From the NCBI RefSeq assembly GCF_002846205.1, contig NZ_PHKV01000014.1:1-64000 (forward strand): a stretch of 64,000 nucleotides of DNA, given 5' to 3'. Source of the stretch: Xanthomonas prunicola. Its GTDB lineage: Bacteria > Pseudomonadota > Gammaproteobacteria > Xanthomonadales > Xanthomonadaceae. How positions within the stretch are numbered: position 1 is the stretch's first letter; each line of letters begins with the position of its first letter. The notes below the pieces were generated by a model. That model saw nothing but the letters and a program-made list of their open reading frames with translations. It was not told the origin of the DNA and did no database searches. The translations under genes and the position numbers were made by a program. This document shows positions 26,766 through 38,523 of this stretch, one piece after another.

Positions 26766-27179
26766 TTACTGCTGCATGAAGCCGATTTTCTTCATCTGCG
26801 AGTTCTTCGCAGCGGCCAGCACCTTGGCCATCACTTCGTACTCCGCATCCGGATTTGCATCGATGCGCAGTTCCGGCTGATTGGTCGGATCGGCCTGCAC
26901 CACTTCTTCCATCTTCTGTTGCAACACATCGACCGGAGTCGGACTGTTGTTCCAGAACACCTGGTTGCTGGCGTCGATCCGCAATTCGATCGGCGGCGGC
27001 GGTTCGGTCGTCTGCGGTGGCGGGTTGAGCACCCGCTGCGGCAGATCCACGGCGATCGGGTAGGTCATGATCGGCGCGGTGACGATGAAGATGATCAGCA
27101 GCACCAGCATCACGTCCACGAGGGGCGTGACGTTGATGTCGGCCATCGGCCCACGGCTTCCACCAGTACTAAATGCCAT
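26766..27179 (-). CDS. exbD2: Biopolymer transport protein ExbD2
   Basis: This is an inner-membrane ExbD of 137 residues that works with ExbB to feed the proton-motive force to TonB. It has one transmembrane helix with the key aspartate in [18 protein letters not shown], then a Pro-rich link ([12 protein letters not shown]) and a periplasmic domain ending KIGFMQQ. It starts 3 bases after exbD1 ends, so the two are tightly coupled. In X. campestris the second exbD of this operon is known to be dispensable for iron uptake but important for pathogenic traits; the same role here is inference from position. Confidence 0.9.
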   Translation of the reverse strand: MAFSTGGSRGPMADINVTPLVDVMLVLLIIFIVTAPIMTYPIAVDLPQRVLNPPPQTTEPPPPIELRIDASNQVFWNNSPTPVDVLQQKMEEVVQADPTNQPELRIDANPDAEYEVMAKVLAAAKNSQMKKIGFMQQ

Positions 27180-27182
27180 GGC

Positions 27183-27605
<423 letters not shown>

Positions 27606-27651
27606 AACGGGCTCCGTCTAAATCGTTGCGAAGGCGTTCTTGACAACCGGA

Positions 27652-28413
27652 TTAGCGAACGCGCGAACCAGTGGCGAAGAAGTCGTGCAGGTCGTGGGCA
27701 AAGGTGTCGAACTTGGCGATCACCGAGCTGTTGACCTTGGAGAAGAAGTTGAACGCGAACACGGCCGGGATTGCGACGAACAGACCGATCGCGGTCATGA
27801 TCAGCGCTTCACCCACCGGGCCGGCAACGGCGTCGATGGAGGCCGAACCGGTTGCACCGATCTTGATCAGCGCGCCGTAGATGCCCCACACCGTACCGAG
27901 CAGACCGACGAACGGCGCGGTCGCACCGACGGTGGCCAGCAGGGTCATGCCCGACTGCAGCTTGGTGCTTTCGCGGGTCACGGCCTGACGCAGGGCGCGA
28001 TCGACGAATTCCGAACGGCTCAGGCTCTCGCCCAGGCCACCGGTGCTGCCTTCGGCGCGCTGGTGGTGAGCAGCAGCCTGGGCTGCGTCCAGTGCGATCT
28101 TGGAGAACGGCTCGGAAGCCGGCTGTTCTTCCATGGCGCGGATCGCGTCCTGTGCATTCGGGGCATCCCAGAACGCGGTGGTGACGCGGTCAGCCGCGCT
28201 CTTCAGACGGGTGGCGCGGAAGATGTTGATGACAGTCCAGTACCAGGAGGCAGCGGACATGGCGATCAGGGTGATCAACACGACCCAAGACACGGCGAAG
28301 TCGCCGGGGCTGGAGGTCATTTCGGTGATCAAGTGCTCGAAGCCCATCTGCGACAGAGCGGCCGACGGATTGGAGCCCCCTGCAGCGGCGGCGATAAAGA
28401 ATTCCTGCAGCAT
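27652..28413 (-). CDS. exbB: Biopolymer transport protein ExbB
   Basis: This is an inner-membrane MotA/TolQ/ExbB-family channel protein of 253 residues. Three transmembrane helices are visible at about 39-60, 148-170 and 195-222, with a long cytoplasmic loop between the first and second. The segments LLATVGATAPFVGLLGTVWGIYGAL and VGEALIMTAIGLFVAIPAVFAFNFF are family hallmarks. It pairs with the ExbD proteins encoded downstream and with TonB encoded 84 bases upstream. Confidence 0.95.
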   Translation of the reverse strand: MLQEFFIAAAAGGSNPSAALSQMGFEHLITEMTSSPGDFAVSWVVLITLIAMSAASWYWTVINIFRATRLKSAADRVTTAFWDAPNAQDAIRAMEEQPASEPFSKIALDAAQAAAHHQRAEGSTGGLGESLSRSEFVDRALRQAVTRESTKLQSGMTLLATVGATAPFVGLLGTVWGIYGALIKIGATGSASIDAVAGPVGEALIMTAIGLFVAIPAVFAFNFFSKVNSSVIAKFDTFAHDLHDFFATGSRVR

Positions 28414-28497
28414 GACGCTTACCTTTGTTGTGTGTGGTGATGAAGGGTGGAGCGAAAGGAAGACAGGATCCTGGGCCGACCGTGGCCGGCCCGTGGA

Positions 28498-29169
28498 TCA
28501 GTTCAGAGCAAAGTTGACCGGGACGCGGACACGTCCGGCGGCTTTCTGCCCGTTGACAGTGGAGGCGTTGAACTTCCACTTGCGTGCTGCGTCCATCGCG
28601 GCACGGTCAAGGTCGCGGTTGCGGCTGGACTTTTCGACCGACACGTTGGTCACGTTGCCGCTGGCATCCACATCCACGATCAGGATGACCTCACCTTGGA
28701 CACCGGCACGGAATGCAGCCGGCGGATACTTCGGTGGGTTCATGTTCTTGGACGAGATATCGACGCTGGCGCCAATGTCGCTCGGCGGAGCCGGCGGGCT
28801 CGGCGGGCTCGGCGGCGTGACGATATCGCTCGGACGCGGTTCGGGAACGTCGACGACCGGAGCTTCCGGCGGCGGCGGAACCGGTGACGGCTTCGGCGGC
28901 GACAGATTCTTGACCGGCGGCGGCGGCTTGTCTTCCGGCGGCGGCGGCGGCGGCGGCGGCGGGGGAGGAGGCGGTGCATCCACCAAGGTGACCATGGTGG
29001 TGCGCTCCTTCTCTGCCGGAGCCTTCGGCGCCACTGCAGGGATCAGCAACATCATCAGTGCAGTGAGGTGCAAAGCAATTACAAAAGCAATGCCGATAAT
29101 GCGGGCCCAGCTCAGACCCTGGTTCCCGGCATCATAGTCATGCCTGTGGATAACGAGTTGTTCCGTCAT
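28498..29169 (-). CDS. tonB: TonB energy transducer
   Basis: TonB spans the periplasm and opens outer-membrane receptors using energy from ExbB/ExbD. It has 223 residues. An N-terminal anchor helix lies at about 22-45, followed by a long Pro-rich region including about fourteen prolines in a row, written as a GGC/CGG-rich tract near 28940-28980. The C-terminal TonB domain holds PPKYPPAAFRAGVQGEVIL and ends RVRVPVNFALN. Most TonB-dependent receptors, including the one at 48238-50538, would depend on it. A TPR gene lies directly upstream in the same direction. Confidence 0.95.
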   Translation of the reverse strand: MTEQLVIHRHDYDAGNQGLSWARIIGIAFVIALHLTALMMLLIPAVAPKAPAEKERTTMVTLVDAPPPPPPPPPPPPPEDKPPPPVKNLSPPKPSPVPPPPEAPVVDVPEPRPSDIVTPPSPPSPPAPPSDIGASVDISSKNMNPPKYPPAAFRAGVQGEVILIVDVDASGNVTNVSVEKSSRNRDLDRAAMDAARKWKFNASTVNGQKAAGRVRVPVNFALN

Positions 29170-29321
29170 GCGCCAATGGCTCTTTCAGTGGGGGCCCGGA
29201 TCACTGTGATGATCCCCAGGTTTTCGGACGGCTTTGACACCGCAGGAACTCCCAAGCTTATACCAATCCCGAGTCCTGTAACCACTAAAAACACAGGGAT
29301 TTCGGGGGTTTATTTTCTTTT

Positions 29322-30515
29322 TTACTTCAGGTTGATGATCTTCTTGGCGTCTTCGGGTTTTTTAACACCCTTGGCGATCGCCTGCTGTGCGGCCTGCTTG
29401 GCCTCCGGGATGCGACCTTCCGAGTGCAGCACCTTGGCAAGGTTCAAATACGTCTCGCCATCCTTGGAAAGCGGTGCGGCCTTCTGCCAGTTTTCGATCG
29501 CCTTCGGCACATCGTCGCTGTAGTAATACGACTGTGCCAGCGCGAGGTATGTCTGATAATCAGGCTTGAGGATGCCTTTTTGCATACCCTCATTGATGAC
29601 GGCGATGACGTCCTTTTCTTTGTTCTCGGTGTTGGCGTAGATGGAATACAACTGCTTGTATTCCTTTTCTTCGGTCAACTGCCCGGCGGCACGCAGCTTG
29701 TCCATCACGGCTGCGGCCTTGTCCATCTGGTCGGCCTGCATGTACATGCTGGCCAGGTTGAGCTGGGCCTTCTTGTCGTTCGGCGTCTTGGCGGCGAGCG
29801 CCTCGGCGGCCGCGACGGCTTCACCGGTCTGGCCGGCTTCGGCGTAGGACGCCATCAGCAACTGGTTCCAGGTGTCCTTGGGTTCGGGCGAGGCAGCAAT
29901 GGCCTGCTTCAACACCGGAATCGCTTCCTTGTAGCGCTCGGCCTGGTACAGCGCCTGGCCCTTTAGGATCAGATCTTCCGGACGCTGCGACTTGCTCTCT
30001 TCCAGGTACTTGTCCAGCGTGGCCAGACCTTCGGCCTGCTGGTCGTCCTGCATCTGCAACTGCGCCAGCATCAGCATCGACTGGAACTGGCCATTGTTGT
30101 CCAGCGCGTTCAGGCCGATGGCCTGCTGCAGATACTTCTTGGCAGCAGCGGTGTCGTCCAGGTTGTAAGCAGCCTGCGCAGCGAGCTGTGCGGCCAGCGC
30201 TTTGTCAGCGTCGTTGGCAGCGCTGTTGGCCAGGATCTCATCGGCCTGGGTGCGCACGCCCGGATAGTCTTCGCCCTTGTTGAAGGTTTCGATCAGCTTC
30301 TGCAGCTTGCTGCTCAACTTCGAGGACGGCTTGATCGTCGGTGCCTGACGGGTCGACTGCGGGTACAGCTCCTCCGCCTTGCCGCTTTTGGATTTGCGGC
30401 TGGCGCGTTCGGAGGAACGGTCCGACTGCGCGACCGCATCGGTGACGACAGCCCCACCCAGCGACGCGGCAATGAACAGGGACAACAGGGCTTGCTTGCG
30501 GTTGAGCAGTTTCAT
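29322..30515 (-). CDS. Periplasmic TPR protein upstream of tonB
   Basis: This is an exported tetratricopeptide-repeat protein of 397 residues. The signal peptide ends DAVA-QS (about 27-29), followed by a basic low-complexity stretch and then helical repeats from about 90 to the end, including AAYNLDDTAAAKKYLQQAIGL, ALYQAERYKEAIPVLKQAIA and LAKVLHSEGRIPEAKQAAQQAI. It has no enzymatic motif and probably acts as a scaffold. It lies 152 bases upstream of tonB in the same orientation. In other bacteria TPR proteins accompany TonB2-type clusters, so an accessory role in TonB energy transduction is a reasonable inference but not shown. Confidence 0.85.
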   Translation of the reverse strand: MKLLNRKQALLSLFIAASLGGAVVTDAVAQSDRSSERASRKSKSGKAEELYPQSTRQAPTIKPSSKLSSKLQKLIETFNKGEDYPGVRTQADEILANSAANDADKALAAQLAAQAAYNLDDTAAAKKYLQQAIGLNALDNNGQFQSMLMLAQLQMQDDQQAEGLATLDKYLEESKSQRPEDLILKGQALYQAERYKEAIPVLKQAIAASPEPKDTWNQLLMASYAEAGQTGEAVAAAEALAAKTPNDKKAQLNLASMYMQADQMDKAAAVMDKLRAAGQLTEEKEYKQLYSIYANTENKEKDVIAVINEGMQKGILKPDYQTYLALAQSYYYSDDVPKAIENWQKAAPLSKDGETYLNLAKVLHSEGRIPEAKQAAQQAIAKGVKKPEDAKKIINLK

Positions 30516-30791
30516 GTTTCACCTCGGACGATCCGCCGTCGGGCGGTACGAAAAGCGGAATAGGCGCTGTACGAAAAATCTGAGCCGGCAAACTTAGCAG
30601 AAAGTCTCAGTTCCCGAAAACGGTTTCCATGTTGTGGTGCGACAAGCGGGAAGGTGGAACAGACGTCTTAGCGCAACTAACAGCCAGTCATTGGTCGCGA
30701 CGTCTGCTGCCGCAGTGTAATCGGGCAGGCGTTGGATCCAGGTCAGTCGCCGCACGGATTCAGGAAAGCCGGGCAGATGCTGTTAGCGGCT

Positions 30792-31598
30792 CTAGCCACA
30801 ACGCGGCACGCGCCCGGCCTGCTTGGCCTGCTGGTAGACCGGTTCGAGCTGGCCAACGTCGGCCTGCAGTTCGCGGATGCGGTTGGCAGGGTCTGGGTGG
30901 GTCGACAACCACTGGGGTTGGCGATTGCCGCTGGCGGCCATCATGTTCTGCCACAGCGTCACCGCCTGGGCCGGATCGAACCCCGCCTGGGCCATCAGAC
31001 GTTGGCCAACGACATCGGCTTCGCTTTCCTGGGTGCGCGAACCGGGCAGCAGGAACACTGTCTGGGCAGTCATACCGCCAACCTGATTGACCGCGCTGGC
31101 CGCCCCGTCGCCATAGGCGGCGCCGGCGAGCGCGCCGATGATGCCCAGGCCGGTCTGCGCACCGAGCTGACGGGTGATGCGCTCTTCGTGATGGCGCGAG
31201 ATGACGTGGCCGATCTCGTGCCCGAGCACAGCGGCGAGCTGATCCTGCGTCTTGGCCACGGTGAAGATACCGGTGTTCACACCAACCTTTCCACCGGGCA
31301 GGGCGAACGCATTGGCTTCGTTATCCACGAACAGCGCGGTTTCCCACTTGGTCTGGCGCCATTGCGGCGGCAGTTGCGCCACCAGCGAATTGACTACGCA
31401 CTGCACGTAAGCGTTCTGCTTGGCGTCGGTACTGACTTTTTCCTTGGCCTTGGTCTGCGCGAAAGACTGCGCGCCCAACTGGTCCAATTGCTGTTGCGAC
31501 ACGCCACCCACCACCTGTCGGCGGCCGGTTGGCGAAGTTGTGGTGGCACACGCCGTCAGTGCAAGCACGGCAACAACGGTCAACAGCTTGGCTTTCAT
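30792..31598 (-). CDS. M48-family metalloprotease lipoprotein
   Basis: This is a periplasmic zinc protease of the LoiP/YggG type, 268 residues. Lipobox LTAC puts the lipid anchor at C17. The zinc motif is H127-E128-x-x-H131 in LGHEIGHVISRHH, and the third ligand is in the downstream SRTQESEADVVG segment. Such proteases clear misfolded outer-membrane proteins. A Gly/Ala-rich hydrophobic stretch at about 150-170 may associate with the membrane. It is flanked by genes on the same strand but separated from them by nearly 200 bases or more, so it is likely a single transcription unit. Confidence 0.9.
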   Translation of the reverse strand: MKAKLLTVVAVLALTACATTTSPTGRRQVVGGVSQQQLDQLGAQSFAQTKAKEKVSTDAKQNAYVQCVVNSLVAQLPPQWRQTKWETALFVDNEANAFALPGGKVGVNTGIFTVAKTQDQLAAVLGHEIGHVISRHHEERITRQLGAQTGLGIIGALAGAAYGDGAASAVNQVGGMTAQTVFLLPGSRTQESEADVVGQRLMAQAGFDPAQAVTLWQNMMAASGNRQPQWLSTHPDPANRIRELQADVGQLEPVYQQAKQAGRVPRCG

Positions 31599-31784
31599 TC
31601 GATCCCCCTAGAACCATGGAGGCATTTTGGCAGGCTCGTCTTAACTTTTCGTCAAACGGCCCGTGCGGCCCATAACGCGCACGTGTGCGGTAGCGATTGG
31701 GACTGCGGAGAGTGCGGGTCACTTCTGTCGTCAGGTCCCGTCGCGCTGCGGTGGCAGCGCAGTCGCGGGTAGCCGCTATTGGGC

Positions 31785-32621
31785 TCAGCCAAGCCCGAAA
31801 AAGTACAAGGCTGCCAGCGCAGTGGCGTTATTGATGCCATGCGCGGCGATCGGTGCCCACAGCGTGCCGGTGCGCCAATACAGCCACGCGAACGCCGCGC
31901 CCATACTGCCGTACACCAGCCACAGCTGGGCGATGGCGGCAGGGCCGTTTCCGCTGATGCCGGGAACTTCATGCACCAGGGCGAAAATCGCGCCGCTCAG
32001 CACGATGCCCAGCCATGGGCGGCCGGCACTGAGCAGGCGCCCGAACAGCACGCGCCGGAACAGCAATTCCTCGTAGGCCGGCGCGATGACCACCGCAAAC
32101 AGCGTCAATGCCAGCGGCCAGTGTTGGAGCGCTTCTTCCATCAACGGCAGGTTGGTCGGCACCGGTTTGATGCCCAGCGCCGAAGCCGCCACGCTGACCA
32201 GATTGCTGAGCAGGAATACGGCAGCGGCAATCAGGGCAGTCCAGCCCCAGGTGGAAGCGCGCCGCGCGGCAGCCCGCGAGGCGGTTTGTTCGGCAGCAGT
32301 GGCACGGCGACGCCAGTAGTACAGCAGCAGCGCCGGCGTGGCCGTGCTGACCAGCGCGGTGAGCAGCTGCACCAGTACACCGGGCTGGCCGATGGCGGCC
32401 ATGACTTCGGTAGAGGACGGCGTCAGGCCTTGCGCCCTGGCCGCCTGCACATGGCTAAAGCCACGCATCGCGCCCCACAACGCAAAGCCCGCCACGCTGA
32501 GCGTTAGCAACAGGCCGGCGGCGATGAGCGCGTCGACCCAAAACCCCACGAGCACGGGCAGCAGGGGCGGCTTGCCGGCAACCGAGCGCGGTGCCGGGGG
32601 CGGTGAAAGATCTGTGCTCAT
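31785..32621 (-). CDS. CPBP-family intramembrane metalloprotease
   Basis: This is a polytopic membrane protein of 278 residues of the CPBP (CAAX-protease/bacteriocin-processing) family, with about eight helices. The three metal-site motifs are present: EExxxR at E184-E185...R189 (YEELLFRR), H217 in FALVHEVP, and HGINN near the C-terminus. Substrates in bacteria are mostly unknown; some members give immunity to bacteriocins or process membrane proteins. It lies just downstream of gyrB on the same strand, separated by a hairpin. Confidence 0.88.
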   Translation of the reverse strand: MSTDLSPPPAPRSVAGKPPLLPVLVGFWVDALIAAGLLLTLSVAGFALWGAMRGFSHVQAARAQGLTPSSTEVMAAIGQPGVLVQLLTALVSTATPALLLYYWRRRATAAEQTASRAAARRASTWGWTALIAAAVFLLSNLVSVAASALGIKPVPTNLPLMEEALQHWPLALTLFAVVIAPAYEELLFRRVLFGRLLSAGRPWLGIVLSGAIFALVHEVPGISGNGPAAIAQLWLVYGSMGAAFAWLYWRTGTLWAPIAAHGINNATALAALYFFGLG

Positions 32622-32637
32622 CGTCGTCCTGCGAACA

Positions 32638-32683
32638 CAGCCCCGACCAACACGCCGCGATCGCGCTGTGCTGGTCGGGGCTG
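32638..32683 (-). terminator. 12-bp hairpin between gyrB and the CPBP gene
   Basis: CAGCCCCGACCA and TGGTCGGGGCTG are perfect 12-bp arms with a 22-base loop, starting just 6 bases beyond the gyrB stop. It has no clear T-run; it may terminate gyrB transcripts or protect the mRNA end. Confidence 0.6.
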
Positions 32684-32688
32684 GCGGC

Positions 32689-35247
<2,559 letters not shown>

Positions 35248-36351
35248 TCAATCCTGGGACGCCTGCAGCGCGACCTGGCCGTGTTCCACGTGGAACCGGT
35301 GCAACAGCGCACCAGCGTCTGCCAGCCCGGGCGGGGTCTCGGTCGCGGTGATCAGCACTTGCGCTGGCGCGGCAACAAGCCGCTGCAAGACGCGCGCCTG
35401 GTGATGCCGATCCAGCTCCGAACCCAGGTCATCCAACGCGATGACCGGCCATTCGCCGCGCTCGAAGGCAAAGTCTTCGGCCTGTGCGAGTAGACAGGCC
35501 AGGGCAGTGAGCTTGGCTTGGCCGCGGGAAAGCGCGTCCTTGCCAGGAAGCACGTCGAAGCTGGGCATCCAATCCGCACGGTGCGGACCTTGTGAGGTGT
35601 AACCGTTCTGGCGATCGCGCTCGCGGGCAAGCAACAGGGCATCGGCAAGAGAAACGTCGTGGCGCTTCCACCCGGGAGCAAACGTCAATGAGGACAAGCC
35701 AAGCGATGGCGCGATCGCCTCAGCCACTGGAATCAGCCGTTCCTGCAACCGCTCCAGGTAGCGTACGCGCCGGGACGTCAGCGTTTCCCCGGATTCGGCA
35801 AGTTCGTGATCCCAAGCATCCAGCATGCGAGGCTGCGCGCCTTGCTTGAGCAGTGCATTGCGCTGCTTGAGCGCTCGGGCGTAGCGGCGCCACAGGGCCA
35901 GGAAATCGGGTTCCACGTGGAACAGCCCCCAATCCAGGAAGCGGCGCCGTGGTTCACCACCACCGCTAATCAACACGTGACTACCCGGCTCGAAGGTCAC
36001 CACGGCCAACGCGGCACACAAAGATCCCAACTGCGCCACGTCCTCGCCATCCAGGCGCCCCGTCCATTCCTGCCCGCTATGACGCAAGCCGGCACGACGT
36101 GTCCGCTCACCCACAGCGCCGCCTTCCTTCCACTCCACGAACACTTCAAGGTCAGGTGTGCCCTGTTGAATCAGGCCGTCGCGGACTCGGCCACGGAAGC
36201 TACGCCCGTAGGCCATCAGGTGCAGCGCTTCGAGCACGCTGGTCTTGCCCGCGCCGTTATCGCCGGTCAGCAGATTCAACGCACTGGCGGGATGCAGCTC
36301 GACCGTTTGGAAGCGACGAAGCCGATGAATGGACAACCGCACTACATGCAT
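35248..36351 (-). CDS. recF: DNA replication and repair protein RecF
   Basis: This SMC-like ATPase, with RecO and RecR, loads RecA at single-stranded gaps. It has 367 residues from ATG 36351 (MHVVRLSIHRLRRF), normal length; a longer upstream frame was rejected. Walker A is GDNGAGKTS (30-38), and the signature and Walker B motifs are LSRGQAKL and VIALDDLGSELD. Two parS-like palindromes lie inside the coding sequence, both read as Phe-His-Val-Glu. Unlike compact origin clusters, more than 1 kb separates recF from dnaN. Confidence 0.97.
   Translation of the reverse strand: MHVVRLSIHRLRRFQTVELHPASALNLLTGDNGAGKTSVLEALHLMAYGRSFRGRVRDGLIQQGTPDLEVFVEWKEGGAVGERTRRAGLRHSGQEWTGRLDGEDVAQLGSLCAALAVVTFEPGSHVLISGGGEPRRRFLDWGLFHVEPDFLALWRRYARALKQRNALLKQGAQPRMLDAWDHELAESGETLTSRRVRYLERLQERLIPVAEAIAPSLGLSSLTFAPGWKRHDVSLADALLLARERDRQNGYTSQGPHRADWMPSFDVLPGKDALSRGQAKLTALACLLAQAEDFAFERGEWPVIALDDLGSELDRHHQARVLQRLVAAPAQVLITATETPPGLADAGALLHRFHVEHGQVALQASQD
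35282..35297. promoter_or_regulatory. parS: parS-like site 1, inside recF
   Basis: TGTTCCACGTGGAACC matches the ParB-binding parS consensus TGTTCCACGTGGAACA with one mismatch at the end. It encodes FHVE near the RecF C-terminus. Confidence 0.85.
35909..35924. promoter_or_regulatory. parS: parS-like site 2, inside recF
   Basis: GGTTCCACGTGGAACA (TGTTCCACGTGGAACC on the minus strand) has a perfect 14-bp palindromic core. It encodes FHVE in the middle of RecF. Confidence 0.85.
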
Positions 36352-36467
36352 TGATCGGTGTGCTCTGGCGTGTAATCCGGCATGCCGGTCGGGTCGAAGG
36401 ATACGTGATCGGCATGAAAGCCGTGCAGACATGCGCAGGGACGGTCTTGGACAGAAAGGGGATAACC

Positions 36468-36657
36468 TGTGGATAAAAACAAGACACTGAAGCCGCTTTC
36501 GCCTTATCCACAGCTTGTAGGCGTGCAACCAGGCTTATAAACACAGGGTTTCGTGGCTGCAAAAGCGTTCATAAACAATGACTTGATCTACTTTTTGGTG
36601 AAATCTGCCCCTACCATCACCACCAAGCTCTTAAATTATTTCTAGATTTAAAAGCAA
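36468..36657. other. DnaA boxes and AT-rich segment upstream of recF
   Basis: Two perfect DnaA boxes face each other: TGTGGATAA at 36468-36476 and TTATCCACA at 36504-36512. A strongly AT-rich segment follows at about 36620-36657 (AAATTATTTCTAGATTTAAAAG). Together they look like part of an origin or a DnaA-controlled recF promoter. Confidence 0.65.
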
Positions 36658-37373
36658 AGCACGATGTGCATAAGTCAAAAACGGTCTTCGGGGAACAACC
36701 AGAGCCTGGCCAACCAACCAGCGAGTCACACCGACAGTGCGCGTCTCGCCACTATCTGCTGAACTGATTCAGTTCCAAAAGCGAGTTGCACTTCATGGGA
36801 GTGTCCAACAAAAGAGACTTGATCTCATGGAAGCTGAAGCTCGCACCAACCTTCAACGGAACGCGTTGCACCCGTCGAGAGCCAGAGCATCTGCACGAAC
36901 TCGGACGCATCGCCGAACTCGGTTGAGAGTGCCGGTGCGTTGAAACTGGCTTGTCAGCCGCGGCCTTATCTGGCCAATGGGGACCTGTGCAGGCCACTAG
37001 CCGTAGCGTTGCGTAAGCAAGATCTCCTCTGGGTTCCACGCAGGTCTGCCCGAGACGCGCGCGCGTCTGGATTGCATCCCGCACCCGCCTCGTCTGGAAA
37101 CTGGCTTAACTATCATCGGAAAAGGGCGCGCTAACCGAATGGGGATTGCGGGGGACATGTATCAGTGCCTGCCTGATGCAGGCCGTCAATCAGCGGTGTC
37201 AAGATTGGGGCCAACTGAAAATACGCGTTGAAGACGCAGTTCAGATGAGTCCGTAACGCGCTTTGCGTCTTCTGCTAAAACCGCCGCTCAGCAGCGCCGT
37301 GTTTGCACGTTTAGGCGATCACGCCAAGCCGACTCACGCACGCTAGGCCCAACAAGTTGCAGCACAACGCAAC
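36658..37373. other. Long recF-dnaN spacer, no recognised gene
   Basis: About 700 bases between the AT-rich segment and the dnaN terminator hold no recognised gene. A 43-codon plus-strand frame at 36795-36926 (starting MGVSNKRDLISWKLKL) is the only peptide-like candidate and is weak. Other visible items are a GCCTGC/GCAGGC hairpin at 37167-37183 and a GAAACTGGCTT segment that recurs near 36942 and 37097. It may be decayed inserted DNA. Confidence 0.4.
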
Positions 37374-37396
37374 AAAAAGCCCGGCTTTCGCCGGGC
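37374..37396 (-). terminator. Rho-independent terminator of dnaN
   Basis: On the minus strand GCCCGGC, loop GAAA and GCCGGGC are followed by TTTTT, beyond the parS site in the dnaN 3' UTR. Its presence separates dnaN transcription from recF. Confidence 0.9.
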
Positions 37397-37401
37397 TCTC
37401 G

Positions 37402-37417
37402 TGTTCCACGTGGAACG
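37402..37417. promoter_or_regulatory. parS: parS-like site 3, dnaN 3' UTR
   Basis: TGTTCCACGTGGAACG is a perfect 14-bp palindrome with one mismatch to the 16-bp parS consensus. It sits between the dnaN stop codon and its terminator. Confidence 0.88.
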
Positions 37418-37422
37418 AAGCG

Positions 37423-38523
37423 TCAGAGACGCAGTGGCATCACCACGTGACGCGACTTCTCGCTGCTGGCCTCACGCACCAATGCGGACGAATTCGCATC
37501 CCGCAACTGGATGACCACGTGCTCATCGCGTAGCGCCGACAACGCGTCAAGCAGATAGTTGACGTTGAAGCCAATGGCCAGGTCATCGACCTTGGTATCC
37601 GCTTCAATTTCTTCCTGTGCTTCTTCTTGCTCGGGGTTATGCGCGCTGATCTTCAACTGGCCTGGCGACACTTCCACACGTACGCCGCGGTACTTCTCGT
37701 TCGAAAGAATGGCCGCACGCTGCAGCGATGCGCGCAGCGCTTCGCGATCAACCTTGACCTCTCGATCGGCACCAATCGGAATCACCGCCTCGTAGTCGGG
37801 GAAACGCCCGTCGATCAGTTTCGAGGTGAACGTCACATCGCCGCGCTTAACGCGGATATGGCTACGACCGACTTCCAGTTCCACTTCGCGATCGGCGCCT
37901 TCCAACAGGCGCTGCAGCTCGGTCACACCCTTACGGGGCACGATGATCTGGCGCTTGGCGCCGCCAGCCTTCTCCAGCTCCATCTCGCACAAGGCCAAAC
38001 GGTGTCCGTCGGTCGCCACGCAGCGAAGCAAACCGTCGCGCAGATCGAACAACAGACCGTTGAGGTAATACCGCACGTCTTGCTGCGCCATCGCGAACGC
38101 GGTGCGCTCGATCAGCTCCTTCAGCCCAGCCTCGGGCACCACCACGCGCTCGGTCGCCTCGACTTCGTCCACGGACGGGAAGTCGTTGGCCGGCAGCGTC
38201 GCCAGCGTGAAGCGGCTACGCCCTGCCTGCACGGTGACCTTGTCGCCGGTCTGCGAGATGGTGACGCGGCTACCATCGGGCAGGGCACGCAGGATGTCGA
38301 ACAACTTGCGTGCAGGAATCGTGGTTTCGCCGTCCTGCGCGTCCTCCACCATCGTGCGCGAGATCATTTCCACTTCCAGGTCCGTGCCGGTCAACGACAC
38401 CTGTCCGTCCTTGACCTGCACCAGCAAGTTGGCCAGAACAGGCAGGGTTTGACGGCGTTCGACCACATTGACCACCTGGGCCAACGGTTTGAGGAAGGCT
38501 TCGCGCTGCAGTGTAAAACGCAT
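37423..38523 (-). CDS. dnaN: DNA polymerase III beta subunit (sliding clamp)
   Basis: The beta clamp encircles DNA and tethers polymerase III and other factors. It has 366 residues, the standard length, starting MRFTLQREAFLKPLAQVVN. The three clamp domains are of about 120 residues each, and the protein ends SSEKSRHVVMPLRL, the usual C-terminal edge of the hydrophobic partner pocket. It lies downstream of dnaA on the same strand, separated by a 277-base gap with DnaA boxes, and ends at its own terminator. Confidence 0.98.
   Translation of the reverse strand: MRFTLQREAFLKPLAQVVNVVERRQTLPVLANLLVQVKDGQVSLTGTDLEVEMISRTMVEDAQDGETTIPARKLFDILRALPDGSRVTISQTGDKVTVQAGRSRFTLATLPANDFPSVDEVEATERVVVPEAGLKELIERTAFAMAQQDVRYYLNGLLFDLRDGLLRCVATDGHRLALCEMELEKAGGAKRQIIVPRKGVTELQRLLEGADREVELEVGRSHIRVKRGDVTFTSKLIDGRFPDYEAVIPIGADREVKVDREALRASLQRAAILSNEKYRGVRVEVSPGQLKISAHNPEQEEAQEEIEADTKVDDLAIGFNVNYLLDALSALRDEHVVIQLRDANSSALVREASSEKSRHVVMPLRL

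Noticed and set aside
28940-28980. GGC-rich tract as a triplet-repeat or regulatory element
   Set aside because: It is explained by the proline run in TonB.
36752-37084. 110-codon minus-strand frame in the recF-dnaN spacer
   Set aside because: There is no family match, no ribosome binding site and unlike codon use; it is kept only as part of the unexplained spacer.
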